Made by a program: the position numbers and the translations under genes. A DNA stretch of 64,000 nucleotides from positions 186,001 to 250,000 of the forward strand of contig NZ_JAAIYP010000034.1 of the NCBI RefSeq assembly GCF_011022235.1, read 5' to 3'. Source of the DNA: Magnetospirillum aberrantis SpK (GTDB taxonomy: Bacteria; Pseudomonadota; Alphaproteobacteria; Rhodospirillales; Magnetospirillaceae). The stretch's first letter is position 1. Each line of letters opens with the position of its first letter. The notes under the pieces were generated by a model. It was not told the origin of the DNA. It did no database searches and saw only the letters and a program-made list of their open reading frames with translations. Of the stretch, positions 55,383-64,000 are shown piece by piece.

Positions 55383-56628
55383 AGCGCAGCGCCTCCACCG
55401 GATCGAGCTTGGCCGCCCGCCAGCTGGGATAGATGGTGGCGGCGATGGACAGGCCCAAGGCCATCAGCACCACCGCCACGACTTCGCCGGGATCGACGCG
55501 GGCCGGTAGTTGGGTCAGGAAGTAAATCTCGGCGGCGAACAACTCACGGCCGATGACGGATTGGATGAACTGGCGGATGTTCTCGATGTTGGTGGCGAAC
55601 AGCACCCCCAACACCGTTCCGAACACCGTGCCGACCACGCCGACCGAGGCGCCGGCCAGGAAAAAGATGCGCATGACCATGCCGCGCGTCGCCCCCATGG
55701 TGCGCAGGATGGCGATGTCGCGCCCCTTGTCCTTCACCAGCATGATCAGGGACGAGATGATGTTGAACGCCGCCACCAGGATGATCAGCGTCAGGATCAG
55801 GAACATCACGTTGCGTTCCACCTGGATGGCGTTGAAGAAGCTGGCGTTGGCCTGTTGCCAGTCGTAGATGCGTACGCCCCCCGTGGCGGTGGCCGCACGG
55901 TAGATGGTGGTCCGCAGCTCGGGCACCCGGTCGGGATTGTCGGCGAACACCTCGATCTGGGTGACCGCGCCGGGCAGCTTGAAATAGGTTTGAGCGGCAT
56001 CGAGCGCCATGAACACGAAGCCGGAATCGTATTCGAACATGCCGATGTTGAAGGTGCCGGCGATGCGATAGCCGCGCAGGCGTGGCACCGTGCCGAAAGC
56101 GGTGGCGTTGCCCTTGGGCGAGATCAAGGTGATGGTGTCGCCGACGCCGAGCCCCAGCTTTTCCGCCAGACGATAACCGATCAACACGGATTCGCCGTCG
56201 CGGAACTCCTCGAACGGGCCGCTCAGCCCTTTCCTGATGATCTCGCGCCCCAACAGATCGTCAGGGCGGACACCACGCACGATGGCGCCGGCCGCGCCGC
56301 CTTGCGACGTGGCCATCACCTGCCCTTCCACGGTGGGGATGACGCGGGTCACGCCCGGCAACTGGCGGATGGCCTCGGCCAGCGGATCAAAGCCGATCAA
56401 GGCCGGTCCGGCGCCATAGACCCCAAGATGGCCGTTGATACCCAAGATGCGTGACAGCAATTCCTGGCGAAAGCCGTTCATCACCGCCATGACCACGATC
56501 AACGTGGCGACGCCAAGCCCAATTCCCAACAGGGAAAAGCCGGCGATGACGGAAATGAACCCTTCCTTGCGGCGGGCACGCAGGTAGCGAAACGCCACCA
56601 TTCTTTCGAAGGCATCGAACACGGGCAC
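55375..56628 (-). CDS. lolC: lipoprotein-releasing ABC transporter permease LolC/LolE
   Basis: 417 residues from a GTG at 56628 (a second GTG at 56622 is possible). Four membrane helices: one near 23-50 and three towards the C terminus, with a large periplasmic domain between, as in LolC/LolE. Only one such permease is encoded here, so it probably works as a homodimer, which is usual in alphaproteobacteria. Confidence 0.93.
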   Translation of the reverse strand: MPVFDAFERMVAFRYLRARRKEGFISVIAGFSLLGIGLGVATLIVVMAVMNGFRQELLSRILGINGHLGVYGAGPALIGFDPLAEAIRQLPGVTRVIPTVEGQVMATSQGGAAGAIVRGVRPDDLLGREIIRKGLSGPFEEFRDGESVLIGYRLAEKLGLGVGDTITLISPKGNATAFGTVPRLRGYRIAGTFNIGMFEYDSGFVFMALDAAQTYFKLPGAVTQIEVFADNPDRVPELRTTIYRAATATGGVRIYDWQQANASFFNAIQVERNVMFLILTLIILVAAFNIISSLIMLVKDKGRDIAILRTMGATRGMVMRIFFLAGASVGVVGTVFGTVLGVLFATNIENIRQFIQSVIGRELFAAEIYFLTQLPARVDPGEVVAVVLMALGLSIAATIYPSWRAAKLDPVEALRYE

Positions 56629-56632
56629 AATT

Positions 56633-56664
56633 CCTTACGCGGTCTGGTCCTTACGCGGTCTGGA
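56633..56664. repeat. 16-bp tandem duplication between lolC and proS
   Basis: CCTTACGCGGTCTGGT is followed directly by CCTTACGCGGTCTGGA (15 of 16 identical). On the minus strand the copy nearest lolC provides AAGGAA just before its GTG, so the duplication touches its ribosome binding site. Confidence 0.8.
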
Positions 56665-56666
56665 CC

Positions 56667-57956
56667 TCAGGCGGTCAGGCGGGCAAGCGCGGCTTCCACC
56701 GACAATTCCACCTTCTCGCCGCTTAGGCGGTTCTTCAATTCGACCACGCCGACGGCCAGTCCCTTGGGGCCCGCCACCAGTTGCCACGGCAGACCGATCA
56801 GGTCCATGTCGGCGAACTTGACACCGGCCCGGTCGTCGCGGTCGTCGTACAGCACCTCGACACCGTTTTCCGACAAGCTGCGGTAGATATCCTCGCAGGT
56901 CTTGTCGCAGGTGGCGTCGCCGGCCTTGAGATTGATCAGACCAACCTTGAACGGCGCCACCGCTTCCGGCCACTTGATGCCACGGTCGTCGTGGTACGCC
57001 TCGATAATGGCGCCCATAAGGCGGGAAACGCCGATGCCGTAACAGCCCATCTCGGCCAGGACCGTCTCGCCGCCCGGACCGGGAACCACGGCGTTCATGG
57101 CCTTGGAATACTTGGTGCCAAGATAGAAGATGTGGCCGACCTCGATGCCGCGCGCTTCCTTCAGGCGCTCGGCCGGGGGACAGTTGGCGGCCGAGGAATC
57201 ATGCTTCTCGTCGGTGACGGCATACAGCTTGGACAAGGTTTCAAGGTCGATCTCGTCCTTGGCGGCCAATTCGTCATAGGCGACGTCATAGAACACGCCC
57301 GATTCGCCGGTTTCGGCCAGGATGTGGAACTCGTGCGACAGACTGCCGCCGATGGCCCCCGAATCGGCGGCCATGGGGATGGCGGTCAGCCCCATGCGCT
57401 TGAAAGTCTTCAAATAGGCGTTGAACATCACCTCGTAAGCCTTTTTCGCGCCTTCATAATCCATGGCGAAGGAATAGCAGTCCTTCATCAGGAACTCGCG
57501 GCCGCGCATGACGCCGAAACGCGGACGAACCTCGTCGCGGAACTTCCACTGGATCTGATAGAGAATCTTCGGCATCTCGCGATAGGAGCGGACGTTGTCG
57601 CGGAAGATCTGGGTGATCAGTTCCTCGTTGGTCGGGCCATACAGCATTTCGCGTTCGTGGCGGTCGGTGATGCGCAGCATCTCCTTGCCGTAGGCGTCGT
57701 AACGGCCGCTTTCCCGCCACAGATCGGCCGATTGAATGGTCGGCATCAGCAATTCCTGGGCGCCGGCCGCATTCTGTTCCTCGCGCACGATGCGCTCGAT
57801 GTTCTTCAGCACGCGCAGACCCAGCGGCAACCAAGTGTAGATACCCGAGGCCGACTGACGGACCATGCCGGCGCGCAGCATCAGACGATGCGAGGCGATC
57901 TGGGCCTCGGCCGGGGTCTCCTTGAGGGTCGGCAGGAAATAGGTGGACAGACGCAT
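56667..57956 (-). CDS. proS: prolyl-tRNA synthetase (short form)
   Basis: 429 residues from the ATG at 57956; the frame continues upstream but the family N terminus ([18 protein letters not shown]) fixes the start. Class II motifs are present: motif 2 around [21 protein letters not shown] and motif 3 [17 protein letters not shown]. It lacks the long editing insertion of E. coli ProS (about 570 residues), as in other alphaproteobacteria. Confidence 0.95.
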   Translation of the reverse strand: MRLSTYFLPTLKETPAEAQIASHRLMLRAGMVRQSASGIYTWLPLGLRVLKNIERIVREEQNAAGAQELLMPTIQSADLWRESGRYDAYGKEMLRITDRHEREMLYGPTNEELITQIFRDNVRSYREMPKILYQIQWKFRDEVRPRFGVMRGREFLMKDCYSFAMDYEGAKKAYEVMFNAYLKTFKRMGLTAIPMAADSGAIGGSLSHEFHILAETGESGVFYDVAYDELAAKDEIDLETLSKLYAVTDEKHDSSAANCPPAERLKEARGIEVGHIFYLGTKYSKAMNAVVPGPGGETVLAEMGCYGIGVSRLMGAIIEAYHDDRGIKWPEAVAPFKVGLINLKAGDATCDKTCEDIYRSLSENGVEVLYDDRDDRAGVKFADMDLIGLPWQLVAGPKGLAVGVVELKNRLSGEKVELSVEAALARLTA

Positions 57957-58074
57957 GATTTCCTCGGGTCGGGAAAGGGAAAAACAGGAATGGCAGGTCA
58001 CGTGGGGTGCGCCCCGTTCGGCGGCTGCGACTTTAGGCAAAGCCCAAGGCGATGACAAGCGGGTGCCGGTCGCT

Positions 58075-58962
58075 TCAGCGCACGCCCCGCTTTTGACAGG
58101 CGCGGGCCAGTTCCTCCTGGTCCTCGGGAAGCAACGGCTGATCATTGAAAGTGAAGGTGCCCTTGGCCACGTCGTAGCGCACGGTGCCGACCTTCATGGT
58201 GGTGCTGTCCAACCCCTTGGCCGAGATGGTCGCCAGCTTGGCCTCGGCCGCCGCCTGGGCTGCGGTGTACTGCTCGGTCTTGGCGGCACTGCCGTCAACG
58301 ATGGCTTGCTGGGTGGCGATGGCTTTGGTGGTCGCCGTCTGGCTGGCGCTGTTGGCGCTGATCTCGGCCTGTTTGGCGTCGACCAGGGACTTCTGGGCCG
58401 TCACCGCACGTTTGGCCGCCTGATAGTCGCGGCTGGACGCCGTCCTTGTTCCAGCATCCACCTCGGCTTGCAAGGTCGCCAGCGTGGTCGTCGCGGTGGT
58501 GTAGTCGGCGTCAAGCGCCGCCTTTTCCGTCGCCAGGGTCGCGGCTTGAGTGGTCAGGGTGGTTTGTTGCGCGGTCAAGCTGGTGATCTGCGCCTGGGCA
58601 GCCACCTTGCTGGTGTAGGTCGAGGATTGCCCTTCCAACGCCGCAGCCTTTTCACGTTGGGCCAAGTTCCTGGCCCCATAGGAAATGGGGTTGATGGTGA
58701 TGGGAAATTCCAGAACGTCGGGCAACAGGCCGGGAATAGCGTCGGCGCCGCTTCCCGGCATGTCGGCCGGCGCCACCGCCCGGCCATGCACGTCCACCCC
58801 CGGCTTGTACGCCACGTCGGGGGCCGGAACGTGGCGGATCAAACGCGAGCAATCGGTCTTGGTGATGACGATGCGCAACGGTTGCGCCGATTGCTCCGCT
58901 TGGGCGAACGCCATTCCCGACAGCAGGCAGAAGCCGGCGGCGAGACCAAAAATTCGTCTCAT
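58075..58962 (-). CDS. secreted Ala/Thr-rich coiled-coil protein of unknown function
   Basis: 295 residues from the ATG at 58962 with AAGGAG 7 bp upstream. A signal peptide ends at AFA (about residue 20). Residues 104-230 form a long heptad-like stretch rich in Ala, Thr and Gln (for example [20 protein letters not shown]), a likely coiled coil or coiled-coil fibre. Two cysteines flank it (TDC near 37 and the C-terminal ARACQKRG). The function is unknown; the shape suggests a periplasmic scaffold. Confidence 0.7.
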   Translation of the reverse strand: MRRIFGLAAGFCLLSGMAFAQAEQSAQPLRIVITKTDCSRLIRHVPAPDVAYKPGVDVHGRAVAPADMPGSGADAIPGLLPDVLEFPITINPISYGARNLAQREKAAALEGQSSTYTSKVAAQAQITSLTAQQTTLTTQAATLATEKAALDADYTTATTTLATLQAEVDAGTRTASSRDYQAAKRAVTAQKSLVDAKQAEISANSASQTATTKAIATQQAIVDGSAAKTEQYTAAQAAAEAKLATISAKGLDSTTMKVGTVRYDVAKGTFTFNDQPLLPEDQEELARACQKRGVR

Positions 58963-59208
58963 AGGCACACTCCTTGCGCGCTAAGGACAACCCAGCCATG
59001 CGGGAACATTGGCCGAAATCCGCCGTTTCAGCAAGGTTATCCACCGCTCACGAAATTTTTTAAAAAAAAGTTGGTGACGAGAGTTATGAAATTGCGTAAT
59101 GTTCTTTCAAGCCCAACACGGGATGGGGCAGACCGAAAAAAATAGGCACCCCGATGCGGCTCAAGTTTAGGGAGGAGTCGCCAGCGTCCGCAACGCGGAG
59201 ACGCAGGG

Positions 59209-59238
59209 ATGGCAAGATCAGAGAACTGATCTTGCCAT
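59209..59238 (+). terminator. perfect 12-bp hairpin with plus-strand T-run downstream of tag
   Basis: ATGGCAAGATCA and TGATCTTGCCAT are perfectly complementary around a 6-nt loop, followed on the plus strand by TTTTGCATTTC. On the minus strand, where the neighbouring genes lie, it ends with CCCTGCG and no U tract, although it sits 8 bp after the tag stop. It may mark the end of an unannotated plus-strand transcript. Confidence 0.45.
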
Positions 59239-59246
59239 TTTGCATT

Positions 59247-59804
59247 TCAGTTCCCCGTTTCCAACCGCACCGGGTCCAACCACGCCGGACACGCGGCCCG
59301 GATTCGCTCCTGAACCGGGCAATCGTCGCGATGGGCACCGGCCAGCACGCCGATGCTCATCAGGAACTCTCCCACCACTTCTCCACCCATGAAGACGAAG
59401 CTGCGGCGGAACAGTCTGACCCATTCCTCTTTGGATAACGGGTGATGGGCGGCGATCCAGGCCGCGAACGAACCGTGCTGGTGCCTGATTTCCTGCAAAC
59501 GGCGCGCGTTCTCGATGATCGCTTCGATCTTGCGGCGGTTGCGGATGATGCCGGAATCGGCCATCAGCCGCAGGATATCGTCCTCGCCATACTGAACGAC
59601 ACGGTCGATTGCGAAACCGTCGAAGGCGGCGGCCAAGGCGGGCCGTTTCTTGAGGACGATCAGCCACGACAGCCCGGCCTGGAAGATTTCAAGCGCCAGA
59701 CGCTCGAACAGGACCGCGTCGTCCGTTACGGGAAAACCGTATTCGTGGTCATGGTAGGGACCATGGAAGGGATGGCCAGGCGCGACGTCGCAATACCAAC
59801 TCAT
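59247..59804 (-). CDS. tag: DNA-3-methyladenine glycosylase I
   Basis: 185 residues. It removes 3-methyladenine from alkylated DNA. The Tag family is marked by the N-terminal WYCDV, YHDHEYGFP, FQAGLSWLIVLKKRPA and SGIIRNRRKIEA. Zinc ligands at the ends are only partly matched. It follows the epimerase gene by 65 bp. Confidence 0.93.
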   Translation of the reverse strand: MSWYCDVAPGHPFHGPYHDHEYGFPVTDDAVLFERLALEIFQAGLSWLIVLKKRPALAAAFDGFAIDRVVQYGEDDILRLMADSGIIRNRRKIEAIIENARRLQEIRHQHGSFAAWIAAHHPLSKEEWVRLFRRSFVFMGGEVVGEFLMSIGVLAGAHRDDCPVQERIRAACPAWLDPVRLETGN

Positions 59805-59869
59805 GCCCCCTCCCCTTGTCCATCGACGCCCGGACAGCCGTCAAGCCATCCGGGCGCGGGTCAAAAAGC

Positions 59870-60274
59870 TCAAGCCTGCTCCAACTCGACCAGGGTACCG
59901 AAAAAATCCTTGGGATGCAGGAACAGCACCGGCTTGTCGTGGGCGCCGATCTTGGGCTCGCCATCGCCCAGAACGCGGGCCCCCTGGGCCTTCAACTGGT
60001 CACGGGCGGCGTAGATGTCCGCGACCTCGTAACAGATGTGGTGGATGCCGCCCGAGGCGTTCTTTTCCAGGAAAGCGGCGATGGGCGACTTTTCCCCCAA
60101 CGGATGCAGCAACTCGACCTTGGTGTTCGGCAACTCGACGAAGACCACGGTGACGCCGTGGGCGGGCTGGGGAACAGGGGCGGAAACCTTGGCGCCCAAG
60201 GTGTCGCGATAAAGCTTGGTGGCGGCTTCAAGGTCCGGCACGGCAATGGCGACGTGGTTAAGCTTACCGATCAT
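59870..60274 (-). CDS. mce: methylmalonyl-CoA epimerase
   Basis: 134 residues of the VOC fold: KLNHVAIAVPDLEAA with the metal His near 7, GVTVVFVELPNTKVELLHPLGE with a Glu, and GGIHHICYEV with a second His pair. It interconverts the (R) and (S) methylmalonyl-CoA isomers, linking propionyl-CoA to succinyl-CoA. The mutase is not in the window. Confidence 0.93.
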   Translation of the reverse strand: MIGKLNHVAIAVPDLEAATKLYRDTLGAKVSAPVPQPAHGVTVVFVELPNTKVELLHPLGEKSPIAAFLEKNASGGIHHICYEVADIYAARDQLKAQGARVLGDGEPKIGAHDKPVLFLHPKDFFGTLVELEQA

Positions 60275-60421
60275 CGGGTCCTCGTCAGGGTTGTTTCAGA
60301 AACTCCTTATAGCATGATGGCGGTTTCGGGAAAATGCACAGGCGAAATGCTTTTAGAGTCTTGCGCAGCCCAGCCCTTCGGACTACCACTGGCGACGCAT
60401 ACCGTTGCGGAGACCGCACTT

Positions 60422-62806
60422 GTGAAGGACCCCACGTCAGACGCCGATGATCGCGCCCCCGCGCAGGAGACGCTGTTCTTCTCGGCGGAAATGGGGCCAT
60501 GGACCAAGCTCGCCAACGCCATCGTCCTGATGGTGCTGATGCTGGTCGCGGTGTGTTTCGTGTGGATGATGAGTTCCCTGCCCCGTATCGAGGGGCGGTT
60601 CCCGGTCAAGGGGCTGGACTTGCCCGCGACCGTGGCCCGTGACGAAGCCGGCATCCCGCATGTCACCGCGCGTTCGGTCCGCGACGCCTATTTCGCCATC
60701 GGCTGGACCCATGCCCAGGACCGCCTGTGGCAAATGGAACTGCAACGCCGCGTCGCCGCCGGCCGCCTGGCCGAGACGGTGGGCGCCGCCGGCCTGGACA
60801 GCGACCGTTTCCTGCGCACTTTGGGGATCCGCACCCTGGCCGAAAGCGGCCTCGACAAGTTGGACAAGCCGACCCGCGACGTGCTTCAGGCTTATGCCGA
60901 TGGCATCAATGCCTGGTTGCGCGACCACTGGCACCGCCTGCCTCCCGAATACATCATCTTGGGCATCCGGCCCGAGCCGTGGAGCGCGGCCGACAGCTTG
61001 TCCATCGGCCGCCTGATGGCGCTGCAACTGACCAACGACTGGCGCGCGGAATTGTCGCGCGGCAAGCTGGCGGGGCGCTTCGACGCGCGCCGTTTGGGCG
61101 AATTGTGGCCTGACGTGGCGACGGATGCGCCCGTCACCTTGGGCGCGGTGGACACGGATCGCGTGCTGGCGGCGGTGCCGGATACCGCGTCCCCCCGCCT
61201 TGCCTCGAACGTCTGGGCGATCTCGGGCGAGCATACCGCCAGCGGCAAGCCGCTGCTGGCCAACGATCCGCATCTTGGCTTCCAGGCGCCGGTGCAATGG
61301 TATCTGTTGTCCGTGGACGCTCCTGGCCTGTCGCTGAGTGGCGGCACGATTCCGGGAATCCCCTTCCATCTGGTCGGACACAACGGCCGCATCGCCTGGG
61401 GCACCACCACCACCCACGCCGACACCGTCGACCTGTTCGTGGAAAAGCTGGCCGGCGAAGACAGCTACCTCACCCCGAAAGGGCCGGAACGTTTCGCCGA
61501 AAGGACCGAGACCATCAAGGTCAAGGGCGCCGCCGACGTCGAGTTGCGGGTGCGCACCACCCGCCATGGACCGGTGATCTCCGACCTTTCCGGTGGTCAG
61601 GTGGTTTCCGGGCAAGTGATCGCCATGCGGGCGACCGCGCTGGCCGCCGACGACCTGACGGCCCAGGCCTATCATCGCCTCAACCGGGCCATCGACTGGC
61701 GCGGGTTTTCCGGTGCCCTGCGGGATTTCGGCGCACCGGTCCAGAATTTCGCCTATGCCGACATGACGGGCGCCATCGGCTTCGCCACCGCCGGCCGCGT
61801 CCCGACCCGGCCGAAAGGGGTCAACAGTGCCGTGCCGGTGCGCGGCTGGACCGCCGAGGGAGACTGGACCGGCTGGATTCCCGCCGACAAGATGCCGCAA
61901 CAGCTCAATCCCAAGAGCGGACGTGTGGTCAACGCCAACAACGCCGTGGTCGGCAACCGCTACCCCTATCAGATCGCCAGCCAATGGCCCGAGGCCCATC
62001 GCGCCGAACGCATCGAACAGGTGCTGGCCGGCCATGACGGCTGGACCGTGGCGGAAACGGCCGCGCTGCAACTGGACGAGACATCCCTGCCGGCGTTGAC
62101 GCTGAAGGAAGAACTGGTCTCGGCCCCGCTTTCCGATCCCCTGGCGCAACAGGCGGCCCGGCTGATCGCCGATTGGGACGGCCGGATGGATCGCAGCCGC
62201 GCCGAACCGTTGATTTTCGCGGCGTGGCTGGATCAATTGTGGCGTGATTTGCTGGCGGACGAACTTGGCGACGATTTCGCCGCCTATGGCCGCCCAAAGG
62301 CCGATGTGGTGAACAACATCCTGAACCGCAACCGCCATTGGTGCGATGACGTTTCCACCACCGAGGCCGAAACGTGCGAAACCGTCGCCGGACGCGCGTT
62401 GGAACGCGCCGTGCGGACCCTGGCCGAACGTCACGGCGGCAACATGATGACCTGGCGATGGGGCGACGACCACCTGGCCCGGTTCGACAATGCCGTCATG
62501 GGGCGCCTGCCGCTGGTGGGAGACGGCATGAACCTCGCCATCGCCACTGGCGGCGACGACTTCACCGTCAATCGCGGCAGCTACCTGCCCGGCAGTTTCC
62601 GCCATGTCCACGGTCCCGGCCTGCGGGCCGTCTTCGATCTGTCGGATTTGAACAACAGCCGCTTCGTCATCGCCACCGGGCAATCGGGCAACGCCTTGTC
62701 GCGCCATTACGACGACATGATGGCGGCGTGGCGCGACAATCTTGGCCGCACGCTGGAACGTCGCACCATCGGCGGAGCCGTGCTGCGGCTTGAACCGGGA
62801 TACTGA
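60422..62806 (+). CDS. penicillin-acylase-family hydrolase, membrane-anchored
   Basis: 794 residues from a GTG at 60422, with GGAG 9 bp upstream; other in-frame starts exist both before and after it. A hydrophobic helix near 33-52 follows a short cytosolic part and should anchor the protein with the enzyme outside. The Ntn-hydrolase fold is marked by RDEAGIPHVTA, WTHAQDRLWQMELQRR and the catalytic Ser262 in LASNVWAISGEH, which becomes the N terminus after self-cleavage. NDPHLGF and GHNGRIAWGTTTTHAD are also conserved. Members cleave beta-lactams or acyl-homoserine lactones; the substrate here is unknown. Confidence 0.88.
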   Translation: MKDPTSDADDRAPAQETLFFSAEMGPWTKLANAIVLMVLMLVAVCFVWMMSSLPRIEGRFPVKGLDLPATVARDEAGIPHVTARSVRDAYFAIGWTHAQDRLWQMELQRRVAAGRLAETVGAAGLDSDRFLRTLGIRTLAESGLDKLDKPTRDVLQAYADGINAWLRDHWHRLPPEYIILGIRPEPWSAADSLSIGRLMALQLTNDWRAELSRGKLAGRFDARRLGELWPDVATDAPVTLGAVDTDRVLAAVPDTASPRLASNVWAISGEHTASGKPLLANDPHLGFQAPVQWYLLSVDAPGLSLSGGTIPGIPFHLVGHNGRIAWGTTTTHADTVDLFVEKLAGEDSYLTPKGPERFAERTETIKVKGAADVELRVRTTRHGPVISDLSGGQVVSGQVIAMRATALAADDLTAQAYHRLNRAIDWRGFSGALRDFGAPVQNFAYADMTGAIGFATAGRVPTRPKGVNSAVPVRGWTAEGDWTGWIPADKMPQQLNPKSGRVVNANNAVVGNRYPYQIASQWPEAHRAERIEQVLAGHDGWTVAETAALQLDETSLPALTLKEELVSAPLSDPLAQQAARLIADWDGRMDRSRAEPLIFAAWLDQLWRDLLADELGDDFAAYGRPKADVVNNILNRNRHWCDDVSTTEAETCETVAGRALERAVRTLAERHGGNMMTWRWGDDHLARFDNAVMGRLPLVGDGMNLAIATGGDDFTVNRGSYLPGSFRHVHGPGLRAVFDLSDLNNSRFVIATGQSGNALSRHYDDMMAAWRDNLGRTLERRTIGGAVLRLEPGY

Positions 62807-62809
62807 TTC

Positions 62810-63184
62810 TTAAACCGCGATCAGCGCGGCGGCGACGTCACGCCCTTCGGTCAGCAGCACGTTGTAAGTCCGACAGGCCGCGCCGGTATCCATGGGTTCG
62901 ACCACGATACCGGCCGAGCGCAGAGCGGCCCGCACCTCGCGCGGGACCGGCTGCATACCTTTTCCGCACCCCAACAGCAACACCGCCGGACGAGGCTGAG
63001 CCTCCAGGATCGGCGCAAGGGATTCGACGCTGAGAGCAGCCATGTCCCCGACTTCCCACGCCAGCGTGGCGGATGGCAGCACCAGGACGGACCCCTCGTA
63101 CCGGATAGCGGTGATGGTGAAGCCGCCATCCCCATAGCCATGGATGAGCTGACGGTCGGCGGCGACGACAGGAGTGATATCCAT
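62810..63184 (-). CDS. Mth938-like domain protein (NDUFAF3 family)
   Basis: 124 residues from the ATG at 63184, with GAGG 5 bp upstream; another ATG one codon earlier is possible. The Mth938/DUF498 domain is seen in GYGDGGFTITAIRYEGSVLVLP, LLLGCGKGMQPVPREVR and ACRTYNVLLTEGRDVAAALI. The human relative NDUFAF3 helps complex I assembly. It lies 55 bp downstream of secF, a common pairing in alphaproteobacteria. Confidence 0.85.
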   Translation of the reverse strand: MDITPVVAADRQLIHGYGDGGFTITAIRYEGSVLVLPSATLAWEVGDMAALSVESLAPILEAQPRPAVLLLGCGKGMQPVPREVRAALRSAGIVVEPMDTGAACRTYNVLLTEGRDVAAALIAV

Positions 63185-63239
63185 CATGGCCTCAAGATGG
63201 GGGGAAACTCCCCCCACGGCAAGAGATCGGAACTAAAAG

Positions 63240-64000
63240 TCAGGGAGCGGCCGGTTCGGCCCCTTCCTCGCCCTCCTTGTCAGCGCCGGACCGCAGATCG
63301 AAATACAGCAGCACCGGAATGGCGACATAGATGGACGAGAACGTGCCGATGACCAAACCCCACAGCATGGCGATGGAGAATCCGCGAAGCACTTCGCCCC
63401 CCAGGACCAACAGGGCGACCACGGTCACCATCACGGTCGCCACCGTCAGAATGGTTCGTGCCAGCGTCTCGTTGACCGACAGGTTGAGCAGGTCATAGAC
63501 CGACATGGTCTTGTATTTGCGCAAGTTTTCGCGCACGCGGTCATATTCCACCACCGTATCGTTGATGGAATAGCCGGCGATGGTCAGAATCGCCGCTACG
63601 GTGGTCAGGTTGAATTCGAGCCCGGTGACGGAAAACAGCCCGAAGGTCAGGATGACGTCGTGGAAGGTGGCGGCCAGGGCGCCGACGCCGAACTGCCACT
63701 CGAAGCGGAACCACACATAGGCGGCGATGGCCAGAACCGCCAGGCCGACAGCCAAGGCTCCGTCCACCTTGAGTTCGTCGCCGACCTTGGGACCGACGAT
63801 TTCCACCCGGCGATATTCGTACCCGGCGCCCAAAGCTTCCTTGACGCGGGTCAGCGCCACCATCTGCGCCTTCTCGTCGCCTTCCTGACGCTGGATGCGG
63901 ATCATCACGTCACGGCCGGTGTCGCCGAATTCCTGCAACGACACCTCGCCCAGGTTCAAGGTGTCGAGCACATTGCGCATGTGGCCGACATCGGCCTTTT
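63240..64000 (-). CDS. secF: protein translocase subunit SecF, N terminus off the window (partial)
   Basis: Open to the right edge; the visible 253 residues include KADVGHMRNVLDTLNLGEVS before the first methionine, so the gene begins outside. SecF motifs are present: GPKVGDELKVDGALAVGL at the membrane helix start, TIAGYSINDTVVEYDRVREN and about five helices. With SecD it drives late steps of protein export. The C terminus ends acidic. Confidence 0.95.
   Translation of the reverse strand, partial: KADVGHMRNVLDTLNLGEVSLQEFGDTGRDVMIRIQRQEGDEKAQMVALTRVKEALGAGYEYRRVEIVGPKVGDELKVDGALAVGLAVLAIAAYVWFRFEWQFGVGALAATFHDVILTFGLFSVTGLEFNLTTVAAILTIAGYSINDTVVEYDRVRENLRKYKTMSVYDLLNLSVNETLARTILTVATVMVTVVALLVLGGEVLRGFSIAMLWGLVIGTFSSIYVAIPVLLYFDLRSGADKEGEEGAEPAAP

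Noticed and set aside
1-64000. CRISPR array, rRNA operon, prophage or integrase
   Set aside because: Looked for regularly spaced repeats, rRNA core sequences and integrase or phage structural motifs; none were seen.

Overview
The window looks like a chromosomal segment of an alphaproteobacterium close to Magnetospirillum/Rhodospirillaceae. The argument is gene order: dusB-ntrB-ntrC-ntrY-ntrX-trkA-dat-hfq-hflX, then YceD/rpmF/plsX/fabH/ihfA/merR, nrdR-ribD-ribE-ribB-ribH-nusB-thiL, and proS-lolC-lolD-dnaE. A fused ispDF, a short proS, a MucR regulator and a K+-insensitive H+-pyrophosphatase fit the same group. No database search was possible, so the genus is inferred. Most genes are GC-rich and packed with 1-8 bp stop/start overlaps.

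Region 1 (1-7075, minus strand) is an accessory, defence-like block. A four-gene operon reads metallophosphoesterase, all-helical GASH-like protein, P-loop GTPase, second P-loop GTPase; the last runs off the left edge. Each junction is a stop/start overlap. Upstream of it is a two-gene restriction module: a McrB-type AAA+ ATPase and a LlaJI-like PD-(D/E)xK nuclease, visibly more AT-rich than the core. The McrB-like protein begins with about 45 residues that read like the N-terminal segment of alphaproteobacterial translation initiation factor IF-2.

Region 2 (7076-14956, mostly plus) holds a 786-bp intergenic stretch with an NtrC-like palindrome and a possible sigma-54 promoter. It is followed by a trehalose operon (membrane-anchored otsA, otsB, a GH15 hydrolase), mazG, a lipoprotein and a short-chain dehydrogenase.

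Region 3 (14953-28377, minus) covers an inositol-monophosphatase-like enzyme, hflX, hfq, a HAD phosphatase, D-amino-acid transaminase, trkA, the NtrYX and NtrBC two-component systems, dusB and a cytochrome-c-assembly-like membrane protein.

Region 4 (28493-46484) holds ispDF, cutA, a glycosyltransferase-like gene, tRNA-Pro(GGG), the ihfA/fabH/plsX/rpmF operon, a Cbp3-like chaperone, bamE, hppA, and the thiL/nusB/riboflavin/nrdR/glyA/rpiB run. The riboflavin bifunctional enzyme has lost the zinc cysteines of its GTP cyclohydrolase II half.

Region 5 (46485-64000) holds mucR, a deleted IS1182-type transposase remnant, a GH17-like membrane enzyme, dnaE, a tandem-HD protein, lolD/lolC, proS, a secreted coiled-coil protein, tag, a methylmalonyl-CoA epimerase, a membrane-anchored penicillin-acylase-family hydrolase, a Mth938-like protein and the start of secF, which runs off the right edge.

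The strongest candidates for something new are the phosphoesterase/GASH/twin-GTPase operon and the IF-2-like N terminus on the neighbouring McrB homologue.
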